Source of the DNA: an uncultured Eubacteriales bacterium
GTDB taxonomy: Bacteria > Bacillota > Clostridia > Oscillospirales > Oscillospiraceae
Reading direction: 5' to 3'
NCBI GenBank assembly: GCA_902492005.1
Contig: CABUJV010000007.1
Span: 7,814 to 71,813 of the forward strand
Length of the DNA: 64,000 nt
Each line of letters starts with the position of its first letter. Position 1 is the stretch's first letter. Positions 8,170-16,277 of the stretch are shown piece by piece. A program made the translations under genes and the position numbers. The notes below the pieces were generated by a model, which made no database searches, was not told the DNA's origin, and was given only the letters and a program-made list of their open reading frames with translations.

Positions 8170-8637
8170 ATGAAAGCAGTGGTTTTTTCCGACTCCCATG
8201 GGGACACGGTCGCCATGCGGGAGGCGGTGGAGCGGGAGAAGCCTGATCAGATCCTCCACCTGGGGGATCTGACCGGAGACGCCGAGCGGTTAGGCATCCG
8301 TTTTCCCCAAATCCCGCTGGAATATGTCTGCGGCAACTGTGACGGCTTCTGCCTGGCGCCGGCCGTGCGGCTTTTGGAGCTGCGGGGGCGGCGGGTCCTG
8401 ATGATGCACGGGCATACCCATCGGGTAAAGACGGGCTATGGCGGCGCCATCGCCGCCGCCCGGCAGGCGGGCGCGGATATCCTGCTGTTCGGTCACACAC
8501 ACCAGGCTTATGCCGAGCGATTGGAGGACGGGCTGTGGGTGATGAATCCCGGCAGCTGTCAGAGCTGGGACAGAACCACTTACGGCGTTATTTTACTGGA
8601 AAAAACGGACACGCTGTGTTACACTGTACCAGTATAA
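8170..8637 (+). CDS. YfcE/MJ0936-type metallophosphoesterase
   Basis: A small (155-residue) calcineurin-like phosphodiesterase, probably acting on small phosphodiesters in the cytosol with Mn or Ni. Metal ligands appear in the family order: FSDSHGD (residues 5-11), HLGDLTGD, CGNCD, MMHGHTH and LFGHTHQA. Residues before ATG 8170 in the longer open frame lack family similarity, so the start is placed there, behind AGAGAGG. It precedes coaX by 44 bp in the same direction. The physiological substrate of this family is not established. Confidence 0.88.
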   Translation: MKAVVFSDSHGDTVAMREAVEREKPDQILHLGDLTGDAERLGIRFPQIPLEYVCGNCDGFCLAPAVRLLELRGRRVLMMHGHTHRVKTGYGGAIAAARQAGADILLFGHTHQAYAERLEDGLWVMNPGSCQSWDRTTYGVILLEKTDTLCYTVPV

Positions 8638-8681
8638 ACAGTATGAGCCCGCACGTGGGAACATGCGAAGGAGGAAGCGCA

Positions 8682-9458
8682 ATGCTGCTTGCCATTGATG
8701 TTGGAAATACCAATATGGTTTTTGGCCTGATCGAAGGGGACGCCCTGACGGGGAGCTTCCGGCTGATGACCGATGCGAACCGCACCTCGGATGAGATTGG
8801 GCTGACGGCCTGGGACTATTTCCAGCGCTTCGGGTTGAAGACGGAGGACGTGGAGGACGTCATCATCGCCTCGGTGGTTCCCCAGGTCATGCACACGCTT
8901 TCCAACGCCATCATCAAATACTTCAACAAGACCCCCATCATCGTGGACGACGGAGTGGACCCCGGCCTGCCTTACGGCGTCAGCGGCGACGAACGGCTGG
9001 GCCCGGACCGGGCGGTGGCCTGTATCGGGGCAATGGCCAAATACGGAACGCCCCTGATCGTGCTGGACTTCGGGACGGCCACGACGCTGGACGCGGTCAA
9101 CGAGGCCGGGGAGTACATGGGCGGCTGCATTACCGCGGGAGTGCGCATCGCGGCCGACGCCCTGTTCACGCAGACCGCCATGCTGCCCAAGGTGGAGCTG
9201 GTCAAGCCGGACACGGTGCTGGGCTGCACCGCCGTGAGCCAGATCCAGGCCGGGGCGGTGGTCGGCTATATCGGCGCCATGGAGTACCTCATCCGGGAGG
9301 CAAAACGGGAACTGGGCGGCGGCGATATCCGGGTGGTGGCTACCGGCGGACTGGCCCGGCTGATTGCGGACAACACCGGGCTTATCGACGATGTGGACTC
9401 CAGTCTCATCCTGGAGGGACTGCTCCTCATCTATAAGCGGTACAAGGAACAGGCGTAA
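8682..9458 (+). CDS. coaX: Type III pantothenate kinase
   Basis: Phosphorylates pantothenate in the first committed step of coenzyme A synthesis. The ASKHA-fold motifs are clear: phosphate-1 loop AIDVGNTN at residues 4-11, GPDRAVACIGA, the phosphate-2 loop FGTATTLDAV, and the GG.CI.PG-like GGCITAGVRIAADAL. With 258 residues it has the usual CoaX length. The start at 8682 has AGGAGG upstream; the longer open frame from 8535 overlaps the phosphoesterase and was discarded. Type III kinases escape CoA feedback and are common in Clostridia. Confidence 0.94.
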   Translation: MLLAIDVGNTNMVFGLIEGDALTGSFRLMTDANRTSDEIGLTAWDYFQRFGLKTEDVEDVIIASVVPQVMHTLSNAIIKYFNKTPIIVDDGVDPGLPYGVSGDERLGPDRAVACIGAMAKYGTPLIVLDFGTATTLDAVNEAGEYMGGCITAGVRIAADALFTQTAMLPKVELVKPDTVLGCTAVSQIQAGAVVGYIGAMEYLIREAKRELGGGDIRVVATGGLARLIADNTGLIDDVDSSLILEGLLLIYKRYKEQA

Positions 9459-9498
9459 GGGCGGCGTACCGCCGATAAAAGAGGGAAGGGGAGTACCC

Positions 9499-10872
9499 AT
9501 GCCCGAGCAGGAAATGGATATGACCCGCGGCAGTCCCATGCGGCTCATGGTGCGCTTTTCCCTGCCGCTGCTCTTTGGAAATGCACTGGAGCAGTTCTAT
9601 AACATGGTGGATAGCTGGGTCGTGGGAAATTTTGTGGGGACCTCCGCCATGGCGGCGGTCGGCATTGCCTTTCCCATTATCTTTTTGCTTACCTCCCTCT
9701 TTATTGGGCTGGCCGTCGGCACCAGCATCCTGATCGCTCAGTTTTTCGGCGCAAGGGACCGGGACGGGGTCCGCCGGTCGGTGGACACGGTGTACGGTGC
9801 GCTGATGGTGAGCATCCTGCCGCTGACGCTGCTGGCTCTGCTGGCCTCAGGCCCGATCCTGCGGCTGATCCAGGTGCCGGAGAGCGTGTATGAGGAAGCC
9901 CATATCTATTTGACGGTGGTTTTTGCCGGGATCATCGGCAATCTGGGCTATAACGTCAATGCCGGTATCCTTCAGGGGTTGGGCGACAGCCGGACGCCGC
10001 TGCTGTTTCTGGCGGTGGCCTGCGGCATCAATATCGGGCTGGATCTCCTGTTCGTGCTGGTGTTCCACTGGGGCGTGCTCGGTGTGGCGCTGGCGACCAT
10101 TCTGGCCCAGTGCTGCTCCTGGATATTTGGTGTTTTCCATATTAACCGGACGTATAAGACTTTCCACATCCGCCTTTTCAGAAGCCCCATGGACCGTGGA
10201 TTGCTGAGGAAGGTCCTGCAGCTGGGCGTGCCCTCCGGCATCCAGCAGTGCCAACTGGCGGTGGCGGTCCTGGTGATCCAGGCCCTGATTAACCGCTTTG
10301 GCGAGGCCTTCGCCGCCGGATTTTCGGCGGCCAACAAGATCGACACCTTCGCCTTCATGCCCGTGGACAGCTTTTGCCTGGCAGTGACCACCTACGTAGG
10401 CCAGAATGTAGGGGCCGGCCGGCTGGATCGGGTGAAGGATGGGGTGCGGAAGTCGCTGCTCCTGTGCGTGGGGACCTGCTTGGTCATTTCGGCGCTGGTG
10501 GTTCCCAATTCGGCGTGGCTCATCTCCATCTTCAACAAGGATCCGGCGGTCATTGCGGCGGGACAGGCCTATTTGGTGCGGGTGCTGTCCACCATGTGGC
10601 TGATGTCCATCATGTATCCGCTCAACAACGCCCTCCGGGGCGCGGGTGCATCGGTGGTGCCGATGGTGTCGAGTATTGTGGCCCTGTGGGGGGCGCGGGT
10701 GCCGGCGGCCTATGTACTGGCCCATTTCTTTGGCAAAGAGAACCTCTACTGGGCCTATCCCATCGGCTGGACGGTGGGTATCGTCATCTCCGGAACCGTG
10801 TACCTCCGGGGCAAGTGGAAGATAAAATGCTTGGATGGAATGGAGTGTGTGCCAGATCCCGCGGAAGACTAA
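9499..10872 (+). CDS. MATE family efflux transporter
   Basis: A 457-residue membrane protein with about twelve hydrophobic helices in two related halves, typical of MATE exporters driven by Na+ or H+. The N-terminal SPMRLMVRFSLPLLFGNALEQFYNMVDSWVVG is the standard DinF/NorM-type opening (quoted in parts: residues 13-44), and the second half repeats the pattern in KVLQLGVPSGIQQCQLAVAV. The start at 9499 has AAGGGGAG upstream; the longer frame runs back into coaX. It is likely a drug or metabolite exporter of unknown substrate. A strong terminator follows. Confidence 0.9.
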   Translation: MPEQEMDMTRGSPMRLMVRFSLPLLFGNALEQFYNMVDSWVVGNFVGTSAMAAVGIAFPIIFLLTSLFIGLAVGTSILIAQFFGARDRDGVRRSVDTVYGALMVSILPLTLLALLASGPILRLIQVPESVYEEAHIYLTVVFAGIIGNLGYNVNAGILQGLGDSRTPLLFLAVACGINIGLDLLFVLVFHWGVLGVALATILAQCCSWIFGVFHINRTYKTFHIRLFRSPMDRGLLRKVLQLGVPSGIQQCQLAVAVLVIQALINRFGEAFAAGFSAANKIDTFAFMPVDSFCLAVTTYVGQNVGAGRLDRVKDGVRKSLLLCVGTCLVISALVVPNSAWLISIFNKDPAVIAAGQAYLVRVLSTMWLMSIMYPLNNALRGAGASVVPMVSSIVALWGARVPAAYVLAHFFGKENLYWAYPIGWTVGIVISGTVYLRGKWKIKCLDGMECVPDPAED

Positions 10873-10875
10873 ATG

Positions 10876-10912
10876 AGCGCGCCGCGAAACGACGGTTTCA
10901 CGGCGCGCTTTT
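10876..10912 (+). terminator. Rho-independent terminator of the MATE gene
   Basis: Outer stem AGCGCGCCG/CGGCGCGCT (10876-10884 with 10901-10909) and inner stem GAAAC/GTTTC are followed by TTTT. It lies between convergent genes. Confidence 0.85.
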
Positions 10913-10937
10913 CGATCGTATCGGAGCGCAAAAAACG

Positions 10938-11576
10938 TTACGGCCCTGGTGCAAGCTGGTCCAGAAGGCCTTGGACCGTCTGGAGGAGCTGGGCGATATG
11001 CCACCCGTCCAGCAGCCGGTGATTGAGCTGGACGGCATAGGGGAGGATGAGCCGCCCATCCCTCTGTTCATATTTGCCCCAGGTGATGCGGGGAATGGAG
11101 TCGTCCGGGTTGCAGTCCATCTCGTTGGTGAGAGAGGTAAAAGAGAACCAGGGCGTACAGGAGATGTAGACCAGATCGTCCCGGGCCTCCTGCTGAGCGT
11201 CGGGGAAGGGCTCTGTCTGGGCCGAGACCCGCGCCTCCGCCCGGCGGCAGAAATCCTCCATCGTCCCGTCCAGAGGAACGTTGACAATTTTGATCCGGTG
11301 GGTGTCCTCATCCAGCACCACAAAGCTGGGGTGGAGTCTGTCGTGGCGGACGATCCGATCCCCGCGGATTTTATAGAGGAAATCAGGCAGGCTGTTCATG
11401 GCCGTCAGGGTCGCATAGATGAGAGCGTAGTAGAAGGACAGCCCGTGTGCTTTGACGTAAGACCGGAGGTTGGTCACGTCCAGGGAGAGCGTCACGCCAT
11501 AAAACGGGAAAGAGAGGCCGGAGAAAAAGCGGAAATGCTCTTTTCTCGGCCAGGAATTGAAGTCAATGTATTCCAA
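10938..11576 (-). CDS. Chloramphenicol acetyltransferase-like O-acetyltransferase (CatA family)
   Basis: A 212-residue protein with the CAT trimer fold signature: IDFNSWPRKEHFRFF at the N-terminus, SFYYALIYATLTAMN, and the active-site region LNHRLLDGWHIAQLL. The classical HHxxxDG motif is present as NHxxxDG. The catalytic second His and the DG pair are kept but the first His is Asn. Many such CatA-like proteins are encoded on Clostridia chromosomes and not all give chloramphenicol resistance. The start is TTG at 11576, 1 bp after the nth stop, with AAGGAAGG 8 nt upstream. The apparent longer frame runs antisense-free into nth and is not the real start. Confidence 0.85.
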   Translation of the reverse strand: MEYIDFNSWPRKEHFRFFSGLSFPFYGVTLSLDVTNLRSYVKAHGLSFYYALIYATLTAMNSLPDFLYKIRGDRIVRHDRLHPSFVVLDEDTHRIKIVNVPLDGTMEDFCRRAEARVSAQTEPFPDAQQEARDDLVYISCTPWFSFTSLTNEMDCNPDDSIPRITWGKYEQRDGRLILPYAVQLNHRLLDGWHIAQLLQTVQGLLDQLAPGP

Positions 11577-11577
11577 A

Positions 11578-12222
11578 TCATGCGCCTTCCTTGCTGAAAA
11601 AGTCACACCAGGGCCGCAGGGTGCAGTTGGGACAGTCAGGCTTTCTCGCCATGCAGACCGCCCGGCCATGGAGGACCAGCCGGTGGCAAAAGTCGTTGGA
11701 TTCCTCCGGCGGCAGGGTTGCCCGGAGCTGCTGCTCCACTTTGGCCGGGTCCTTGGTGCCGTCGGTGAGGCCCAGCTTGCCGGAGATCCGGATACAGTGG
11801 GTGTCCGCCACCACTACGCCCGGCTTGTGGTAGATGTCCCCTAAAATGAGGTTGGCCGTCTTGCGGCCCACCCCGGGGAGACGCAGCAGGTCCTCCATGG
11901 TGTCGGGGACTCTGCCGCCGTACTCCTCCAGAAGCATCCGGGAGGCGGCGACGATATCCCGGGCCTTGGCACGGAAGAAGCCGGTGGAGTGGATGTACTC
12001 CTCCACCTCGGTCACATCGGCGCCGGCCAGGGACTCCAGGGTGGGGAACCGGGCGAAGAGGGCGGGCGTGACCAGGTTCACCCGCTCGTCGGTGCACTGA
12101 GCGGCCAGGCGGACGGAGAAGAGCAGTTCGTAATCTTTGGGGTAGTCCAGTGAGCAGATGCCATCGGGATAAAGCATTTTCAGCGCCTCAATGATACGCA
12201 GCACGTCAGTTTTTTTCTTCAT
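11578..12222 (-). CDS. nth: Endonuclease III (DNA glycosylase/AP lyase)
   Basis: A base-excision repair enzyme that removes oxidised pyrimidines and cuts at AP sites. The 214-residue protein has the helix-hairpin-helix with LPGVGRKTANLILG, the catalytic Lys within it, and the downstream catalytic Asp in VVVADTHCIRI. The C-terminal [4Fe-4S] cluster cysteines follow the C-x6-C-x2-C-x5-C pattern in CMARKPDCPNCTLRPWC. Length and order match the family. It is the first gene of a two-gene minus-strand unit with the CAT-like gene. Confidence 0.96.
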   Translation of the reverse strand: MKKKTDVLRIIEALKMLYPDGICSLDYPKDYELLFSVRLAAQCTDERVNLVTPALFARFPTLESLAGADVTEVEEYIHSTGFFRAKARDIVAASRMLLEEYGGRVPDTMEDLLRLPGVGRKTANLILGDIYHKPGVVVADTHCIRISGKLGLTDGTKDPAKVEQQLRATLPPEESNDFCHRLVLHGRAVCMARKPDCPNCTLRPWCDFFSKEGA

Positions 12223-12312
12223 ATGCGGGATTCCTTTCTCTCGTGTCGACTCATGGTGTTATCATACCATAAACGGCGGTGAAATGCGACGGCCTTTTTC
12301 TGAGTATGACAG

Positions 12313-12341
12313 TTGTATTTCACGGGAAGGTCCGGTATAAT
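12313..12341 (+). promoter_or_regulatory. Sigma-A promoter of glyA
   Basis: TTGTAT (12313-12318), 17 bp, TATAAT (12336-12341). The predicted start near 12348 leaves a leader of about 58 nt and rules out translation from codons upstream of 12348. Confidence 0.7.
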
Positions 12342-12360
12342 ACCAGTATATCACTTTGAC

Positions 12361-12386
12361 ACATTACTTACTTACATTACTTACTT
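12361..12386 (+). repeat. Perfect 13-bp tandem duplication in the glyA leader
   Basis: The unit ACATTACTTACTT occurs twice head to tail, and each unit itself contains a doubled ACTT. It lies inside the glyA 5' leader just before the ribosome binding site AAGGAGAGG. Confidence 0.9.
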
Positions 12387-12405
12387 AAGGAGAGGTGCGA
12401 CGGCA

Positions 12406-13647
12406 ATGGTTCAAGAAATGATCGACTTTCTGACCGCCAGCGATCCCGAGATCGGGGCTTCCGTGGCGGCTGAGCTGGCCCGCCAGAGACGGAACATCGA
12501 GCTTATCGCCTCCGAAAACATCGTCAGCGAGGCGGTGCTGGCGGCCATGGGGACAGTGCTGACCAACAAGTACGCCGAAGGCTACCCCGGCAAGCGGTAC
12601 TACGGCGGCTGCCAAGAGGTGGACGTGGCGGAGAACATCGCCCGTGACCGGGCCTGCAAGCTCTTCGGCGCCGACCACGCCAACGTGCAGCCCCACTCCG
12701 GCGCCCAGGCCAACTTTGCCGTCTATCAGGCCCTGTGTGAGCACGGCGACACCGTGCTGGGCATGGATCTGGGCAACGGCGGACACCTGACCCACGGCTC
12801 TCCCGTAAACTTCTCCGGAAAGAACTACCATATGGTGGCCTATGGCCTGGACGGCAGGGGCTACATCGACTACGACCAGGTCCGCGATCTGGCCCGGCAG
12901 CACAAGCCCAAGATGATCATTGCCGGCGCCTCCGCCTACCCCCGTATCATCGACTTTAAGGCCTTTGCCGGCATCGCCCACGAGGTGGGCGCTTATCTCT
13001 TCGTGGACATGGCCCACATCGCCGGTTTGGTGGCCGCCGGGCTCCACCCCTCGCCCGTGCCCTATGCCGACGTGGTTACCACCACCACCCACAAGACCCT
13101 GCGGGGTCCCCGGGGCGGCATGATCCTCTGCAAGGAGGAGTTGGCCAAGAAAATCGACTCCGCCATTTTCCCAGGCTCCCAGGGCGGCCCGCTGATGCAC
13201 ATCATCGCCGCCAAGGCGGTGGCGCTGGGCGAGGCGCTCAAGCCGGAGTTCAAGGATTATCAGGGCCGTATCGTCAAAAACGCCCAGGCGCTGGCCGCCT
13301 CCCTGACCGCGTCCGGCTTTGATCTGGTTTCGGGCGGCACGGACAACCACCTGATGCTGGTAGACCTGCGCAAGGCGGGCATCACCGGTAAGGAGCTGGA
13401 GAAGCGGCTGGACGAGGTGCACATCACCGTCAACAAGAACGCCATCCCCAATGACCCGGAGAAGCCCTTTGTCACCAGCGGCATCCGGGTGGGCACCCCT
13501 GCCGTCACGACCCGCGGCATGGATGAGGCGGATATGAACGTCATCGGCCGGCTGATTTGGGAGACGGCTACCGACTTTGACGCCAAGGCGGACGCCATTC
13601 GGGAGACCGTGGCGGGTCTGTGCGGAAAGTATCCCCTTTACGAGTAA
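12406..13647 (+). CDS. glyA: Serine hydroxymethyltransferase
   Basis: A PLP enzyme that converts serine and tetrahydrofolate to glycine and methylene-tetrahydrofolate, the main source of one-carbon units. The 413-residue protein has [31 protein letters not shown], the HSGAQAN segment, and the PLP-lysine motif [15 protein letters not shown] near residue 227. The start at 12406 follows AAGGAGAGG and lies downstream of the predicted transcription start. It is flanked by its own promoter and terminator, so it is probably monocistronic. Confidence 0.97.
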   Translation: MVQEMIDFLTASDPEIGASVAAELARQRRNIELIASENIVSEAVLAAMGTVLTNKYAEGYPGKRYYGGCQEVDVAENIARDRACKLFGADHANVQPHSGAQANFAVYQALCEHGDTVLGMDLGNGGHLTHGSPVNFSGKNYHMVAYGLDGRGYIDYDQVRDLARQHKPKMIIAGASAYPRIIDFKAFAGIAHEVGAYLFVDMAHIAGLVAAGLHPSPVPYADVVTTTTHKTLRGPRGGMILCKEELAKKIDSAIFPGSQGGPLMHIIAAKAVALGEALKPEFKDYQGRIVKNAQALAASLTASGFDLVSGGTDNHLMLVDLRKAGITGKELEKRLDEVHITVNKNAIPNDPEKPFVTSGIRVGTPAVTTRGMDEADMNVIGRLIWETATDFDAKADAIRETVAGLCGKYPLYE

Positions 13648-13662
13648 TCGAACGTATGTTAG

Positions 13663-13698
13663 AATAGGGCAAACGGGGCGACCGTTTGCCCTATTTTT
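13663..13698 (+). terminator. Rho-independent terminator of glyA
   Basis: A 14-bp stem (13663-13676 with 13682-13695, loop GGCGA) runs into TTTTT. The next gene begins directly after it. Confidence 0.88.
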
Positions 13699-13715
13699 AC
13701 AGAGGAGGGATGGCG

Positions 13716-14987
13716 ATGGCATACCGGCCGTTGGCGGATGAAATTCGACCCACCAGCCTGGACGAGGTGGTGGGTCAGAGGCATATCCTGGGGGAGGGCG
13801 GCCTGCTCCGGCGACTGATCGAGCGTGGGGACATTCCCAACATGGTGTTTTACGGCCCGTCCGGTACGGGCAAGACCACGGTGGCCAATATCATTGCCGC
13901 CCGGACCAACCGGGCCCTGCGGCGGATCAACGCCACTACCGGTTCGCTGTCTGACATCAAGGAGGTCATCGCAGACGTGGGCACCATGCTGGCGCCCAAC
14001 GGCATCCTGCTCTACCTGGATGAGATCCAGTATTTCAACAAAAAACAGCAGCAGTCCCTGCTGGAGGTCATCGAACGGGGAGATGTGACCCTCATTGCCT
14101 CCACCACGGAAAACCCGTATTTCTATGTCTATAACGCCGTCCTGAGCCGTTCTACCGTCTTTGAATTTAAGCCAATCGAGGCGGCCGACGTGCTCCCGGC
14201 GGTGGACCGGGGCATAGCCCTAATGGGGGAGCGCCTGGGGGCGGAGGTAAGCTGTGAGGACGGGGTGCGGGCGCACATCGCCGCCTGCTGCGGCGGCGAT
14301 GTGCGCAAGGCCATGAATGCCGTAGAGCTGCTGCTCAGTGCAGCCAAGCGCAGAGAAGGTAAACTCCTTGTCACAATGGAGGACGCCAAAATGGCGGCCC
14401 AGCGCTCTGCCATGCGATATGACCGGGCGGGAGACGACCACTATGACATTCTCTCCGCCCTCCAGAAGTCCATCCGCGGGTCCGACCCGGACGCCGCCTG
14501 CCACTACCTGGCCCGGCTGCTGGAGGCGGGAGACCTGATCTCCGCCTGCCGCCGCCTGATGGTCATCGCCTGTGAGGATGTGGGTTTGGCTTACCCACAG
14601 GTCATCCCCATCGTCAAGGCCTGTGTGGACGCGGCCAACATGCTGGGGCTGCCTGAGGCCCGTATCCCCCTGGGGGACGCGGCGGTCCTCATGGCGACCG
14701 CGCCGAAGTCCAACTCCGCGTACCTTGCGCTGGACGCCGCTATGGCGGACGTGCGGGCGGGCAGGACAGGGGATTACCCCCGCCACTTGCAGAACGTTCA
14801 TGCCGACTCCACCGGCCTGGAGCGGGAACAGGGCTACCTGTATCCCCATAACTTCCCGCATCACTATGTGAAGCAGCAATATCTGCCGGACCAGTTGACG
14901 GGGGTCCGGTACTACGAATACGGCGAGAACAAGACCGAGCAGGCGGCCAAGCAGTATTGGGACCGCATCAAGGGGGAGACGGATTAG
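13716..14987 (+). CDS. rarA: Replication-associated recombination ATPase RarA (MgsA)
   Basis: An AAA+ ATPase related to clamp loaders that acts at stalled replication forks. The 423-residue protein shows Walker A GPSGTGKTTVANI, Walker B LYLDEIQYF, sensor-1 ASTTENP and the C-terminal tetramerisation region with YPHNFPHHYVKQQYLP. Of two in-frame ATGs, 13716 is preferred because AGGAGG at 13703-13708 is 7 nt away; the one at 13710 is too close. The 3' end overlaps the convergent S1-domain gene by 4 bp, so no terminator fits between them. Confidence 0.94.
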   Translation: MAYRPLADEIRPTSLDEVVGQRHILGEGGLLRRLIERGDIPNMVFYGPSGTGKTTVANIIAARTNRALRRINATTGSLSDIKEVIADVGTMLAPNGILLYLDEIQYFNKKQQQSLLEVIERGDVTLIASTTENPYFYVYNAVLSRSTVFEFKPIEAADVLPAVDRGIALMGERLGAEVSCEDGVRAHIAACCGGDVRKAMNAVELLLSAAKRREGKLLVTMEDAKMAAQRSAMRYDRAGDDHYDILSALQKSIRGSDPDAACHYLARLLEAGDLISACRRLMVIACEDVGLAYPQVIPIVKACVDAANMLGLPEARIPLGDAAVLMATAPKSNSAYLALDAAMADVRAGRTGDYPRHLQNVHADSTGLEREQGYLYPHNFPHHYVKQQYLPDQLTGVRYYEYGENKTEQAAKQYWDRIKGETD

Positions 14988-15919
14988 CCGCCAAACACCG
15001 TCTCCATCCCCGGCTTGGTACAGCACTCCGGGGCATAGCGCCAGCGCGTCAGGGTGCCGCCGGTGATGTAATAGGTAAGCGGGGGCGGTGCAGGCTCGGC
15101 AGGCAGCCGGTCGATGACCAGCAGCTTGATCTTCATCCGTTCGGGCAGGACCGCCTTGAGGTAGACCGATACCCGGTCCCCTTCCTGCAGCTCGGAGCGG
15201 GGCTCGGCCAGACCGGAGAGGTTGGGAAACAGCTCGATGAAGGCGCCGTAATCCTTGATGCCCCGGACATAGCCGGATACGGTCATGCCGGGGGAGAGCC
15301 GGGAGGCGTTTTCCTGCCAGGTGCCCAGCAGCTCCCGGTGGGTCAGCTTGACCCGGCCCAGCTCCGGCTCGGCATCCAGAACGGCCGTGAGGATTTCCTG
15401 TCCCACGGTAAAGCGGCAGCCGGGATGGGGGATACGGGAGACGGAAATGCGCTCAATGCCAATCATCGACACCAGCCCGCAGCCGATGTCTACGAAGGCA
15501 CCGAAGGGCTCCAAATGGGTGACGGTGGCCGGGATGACCATGCCGGGACGCAGCCGCTCCATAAGGGCCTCCTGGGCCTGGAGCTGGGCCTTGCGCCGGG
15601 AAAGAACGATGCGGAGATCGGGCTCTTCTCCTTCCACGGACTCGACGGTAAAGCAGACAGGCTTTCCAACCCTGGAGAGAATGGCAATCTCCCGGGTGGT
15701 GCCTTCGGAGATGCCCAAGGCGGCCTGGTCCCGGGGGATCCGTCCGGTATAGGGCCCCAGCCGGACGATGAGGTCGTGGCTGGCGTCGCAGAGGAGGACG
15801 CGCCCTTCCAAGATGGCGCCCCGGTCCTGTGCGGCCAGCAGGCCGCCCTTGGAGGCGCAGGCGGCCAGATTATCCGGGGCGGACAGGCGTCGGCCCTCGG
15901 GCAGATAGCGGTCCAACAT
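14984..15919 (-). CDS. S1 RNA-binding domain protein
   Basis: A 311-residue protein with tandem OB-fold S1-type segments. The clearest is PGMVIPATVTHLEPFGAFVDIGCG (about residues 125-148); a further one is GMTVSGYVRGIKDYGAFIELFP (about residues 212-233). A degenerate N-terminal domain also looks OB-like (EGRVLLCDASHDLIVRLG). The domain pair resembles part of ribosomal protein S1 and small-genome S1-like proteins. In Clostridia such proteins may aid initiation on weak mRNAs or bind RNA in other ways; the role is inferred. Its stop lies inside the last codons of rarA on the opposite strand. Confidence 0.8.
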   Translation of the reverse strand: MLDRYLPEGRRLSAPDNLAACASKGGLLAAQDRGAILEGRVLLCDASHDLIVRLGPYTGRIPRDQAALGISEGTTREIAILSRVGKPVCFTVESVEGEEPDLRIVLSRRKAQLQAQEALMERLRPGMVIPATVTHLEPFGAFVDIGCGLVSMIGIERISVSRIPHPGCRFTVGQEILTAVLDAEPELGRVKLTHRELLGTWQENASRLSPGMTVSGYVRGIKDYGAFIELFPNLSGLAEPRSELQEGDRVSVYLKAVLPERMKIKLLVIDRLPAEPAPPPLTYYITGGTLTRWRYAPECCTKPGMETVFGG

Positions 15920-15999
15920 GACTCACATTCCTTTCTCTTGTCCACGCACGGGGAGCGATGGAGGCTGATAGGCCACTATATGCACCGGTGGAGAAGGAA

Positions 16000-16028
16000 T
16001 TGACAGGGGACAAGGTGAAACCTATAAT
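16000..16028 (+). promoter_or_regulatory. Perfect consensus sigma-A promoter (DUF951-hisC)
   Basis: TTGACA (16000-16005), 17 bp, TATAAT (16023-16028), full consensus in both boxes and spacing. The expected leader is about 48 nt. Confidence 0.85.
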
Positions 16029-16082
16029 AATGGCAATTGATTTGCAGTGTTTTGACTGAAAACGCAAAAAGGAGGGAGCGGC

Positions 16083-16277
16083 ATGGACGTCCGGGTCGGC
16101 GACGTGCTGGAATTGAAAAAGGAGCACCCCTGCGGCAGCAAGAGCTGGAAGGTCCTGCGGGTCGGCATGGACTTTCGTATGAAGTGCGAGGGCTGCGGTC
16201 ATGAGCTCATGCTGCCCCGCAGCAAGGTGGAGAAGAGCATCAAAAAAATCAAGCGCGCCGGGGAGGCGGAATCATGA
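16083..16277 (+). CDS. DUF951 family protein
   Basis: A 64-residue basic protein common in Firmicutes. It begins with VRVGDVLELKKEHPCGSKSWKVLR-type sequence (residues 3-26) and has a CxxC in MKCEGCGHELML plus a further Cys earlier, suggesting metal binding or nucleic-acid contact. It is usually found near chromosome-partition or mechanosensitive-channel genes; here it sits directly before hisC with an ATGA overlap. AAGGAGGG precedes the start. The biochemical role is unknown. Confidence 0.85.
   Translation: MDVRVGDVLELKKEHPCGSKSWKVLRVGMDFRMKCEGCGHELMLPRSKVEKSIKKIKRAGEAES

Noticed and set aside
12223..12405. Folate or glycine riboswitch upstream of glyA
   Set aside because: The predicted leader is about 58 nt, mostly a tandem repeat, and shows none of the conserved core sequences of these riboswitches.
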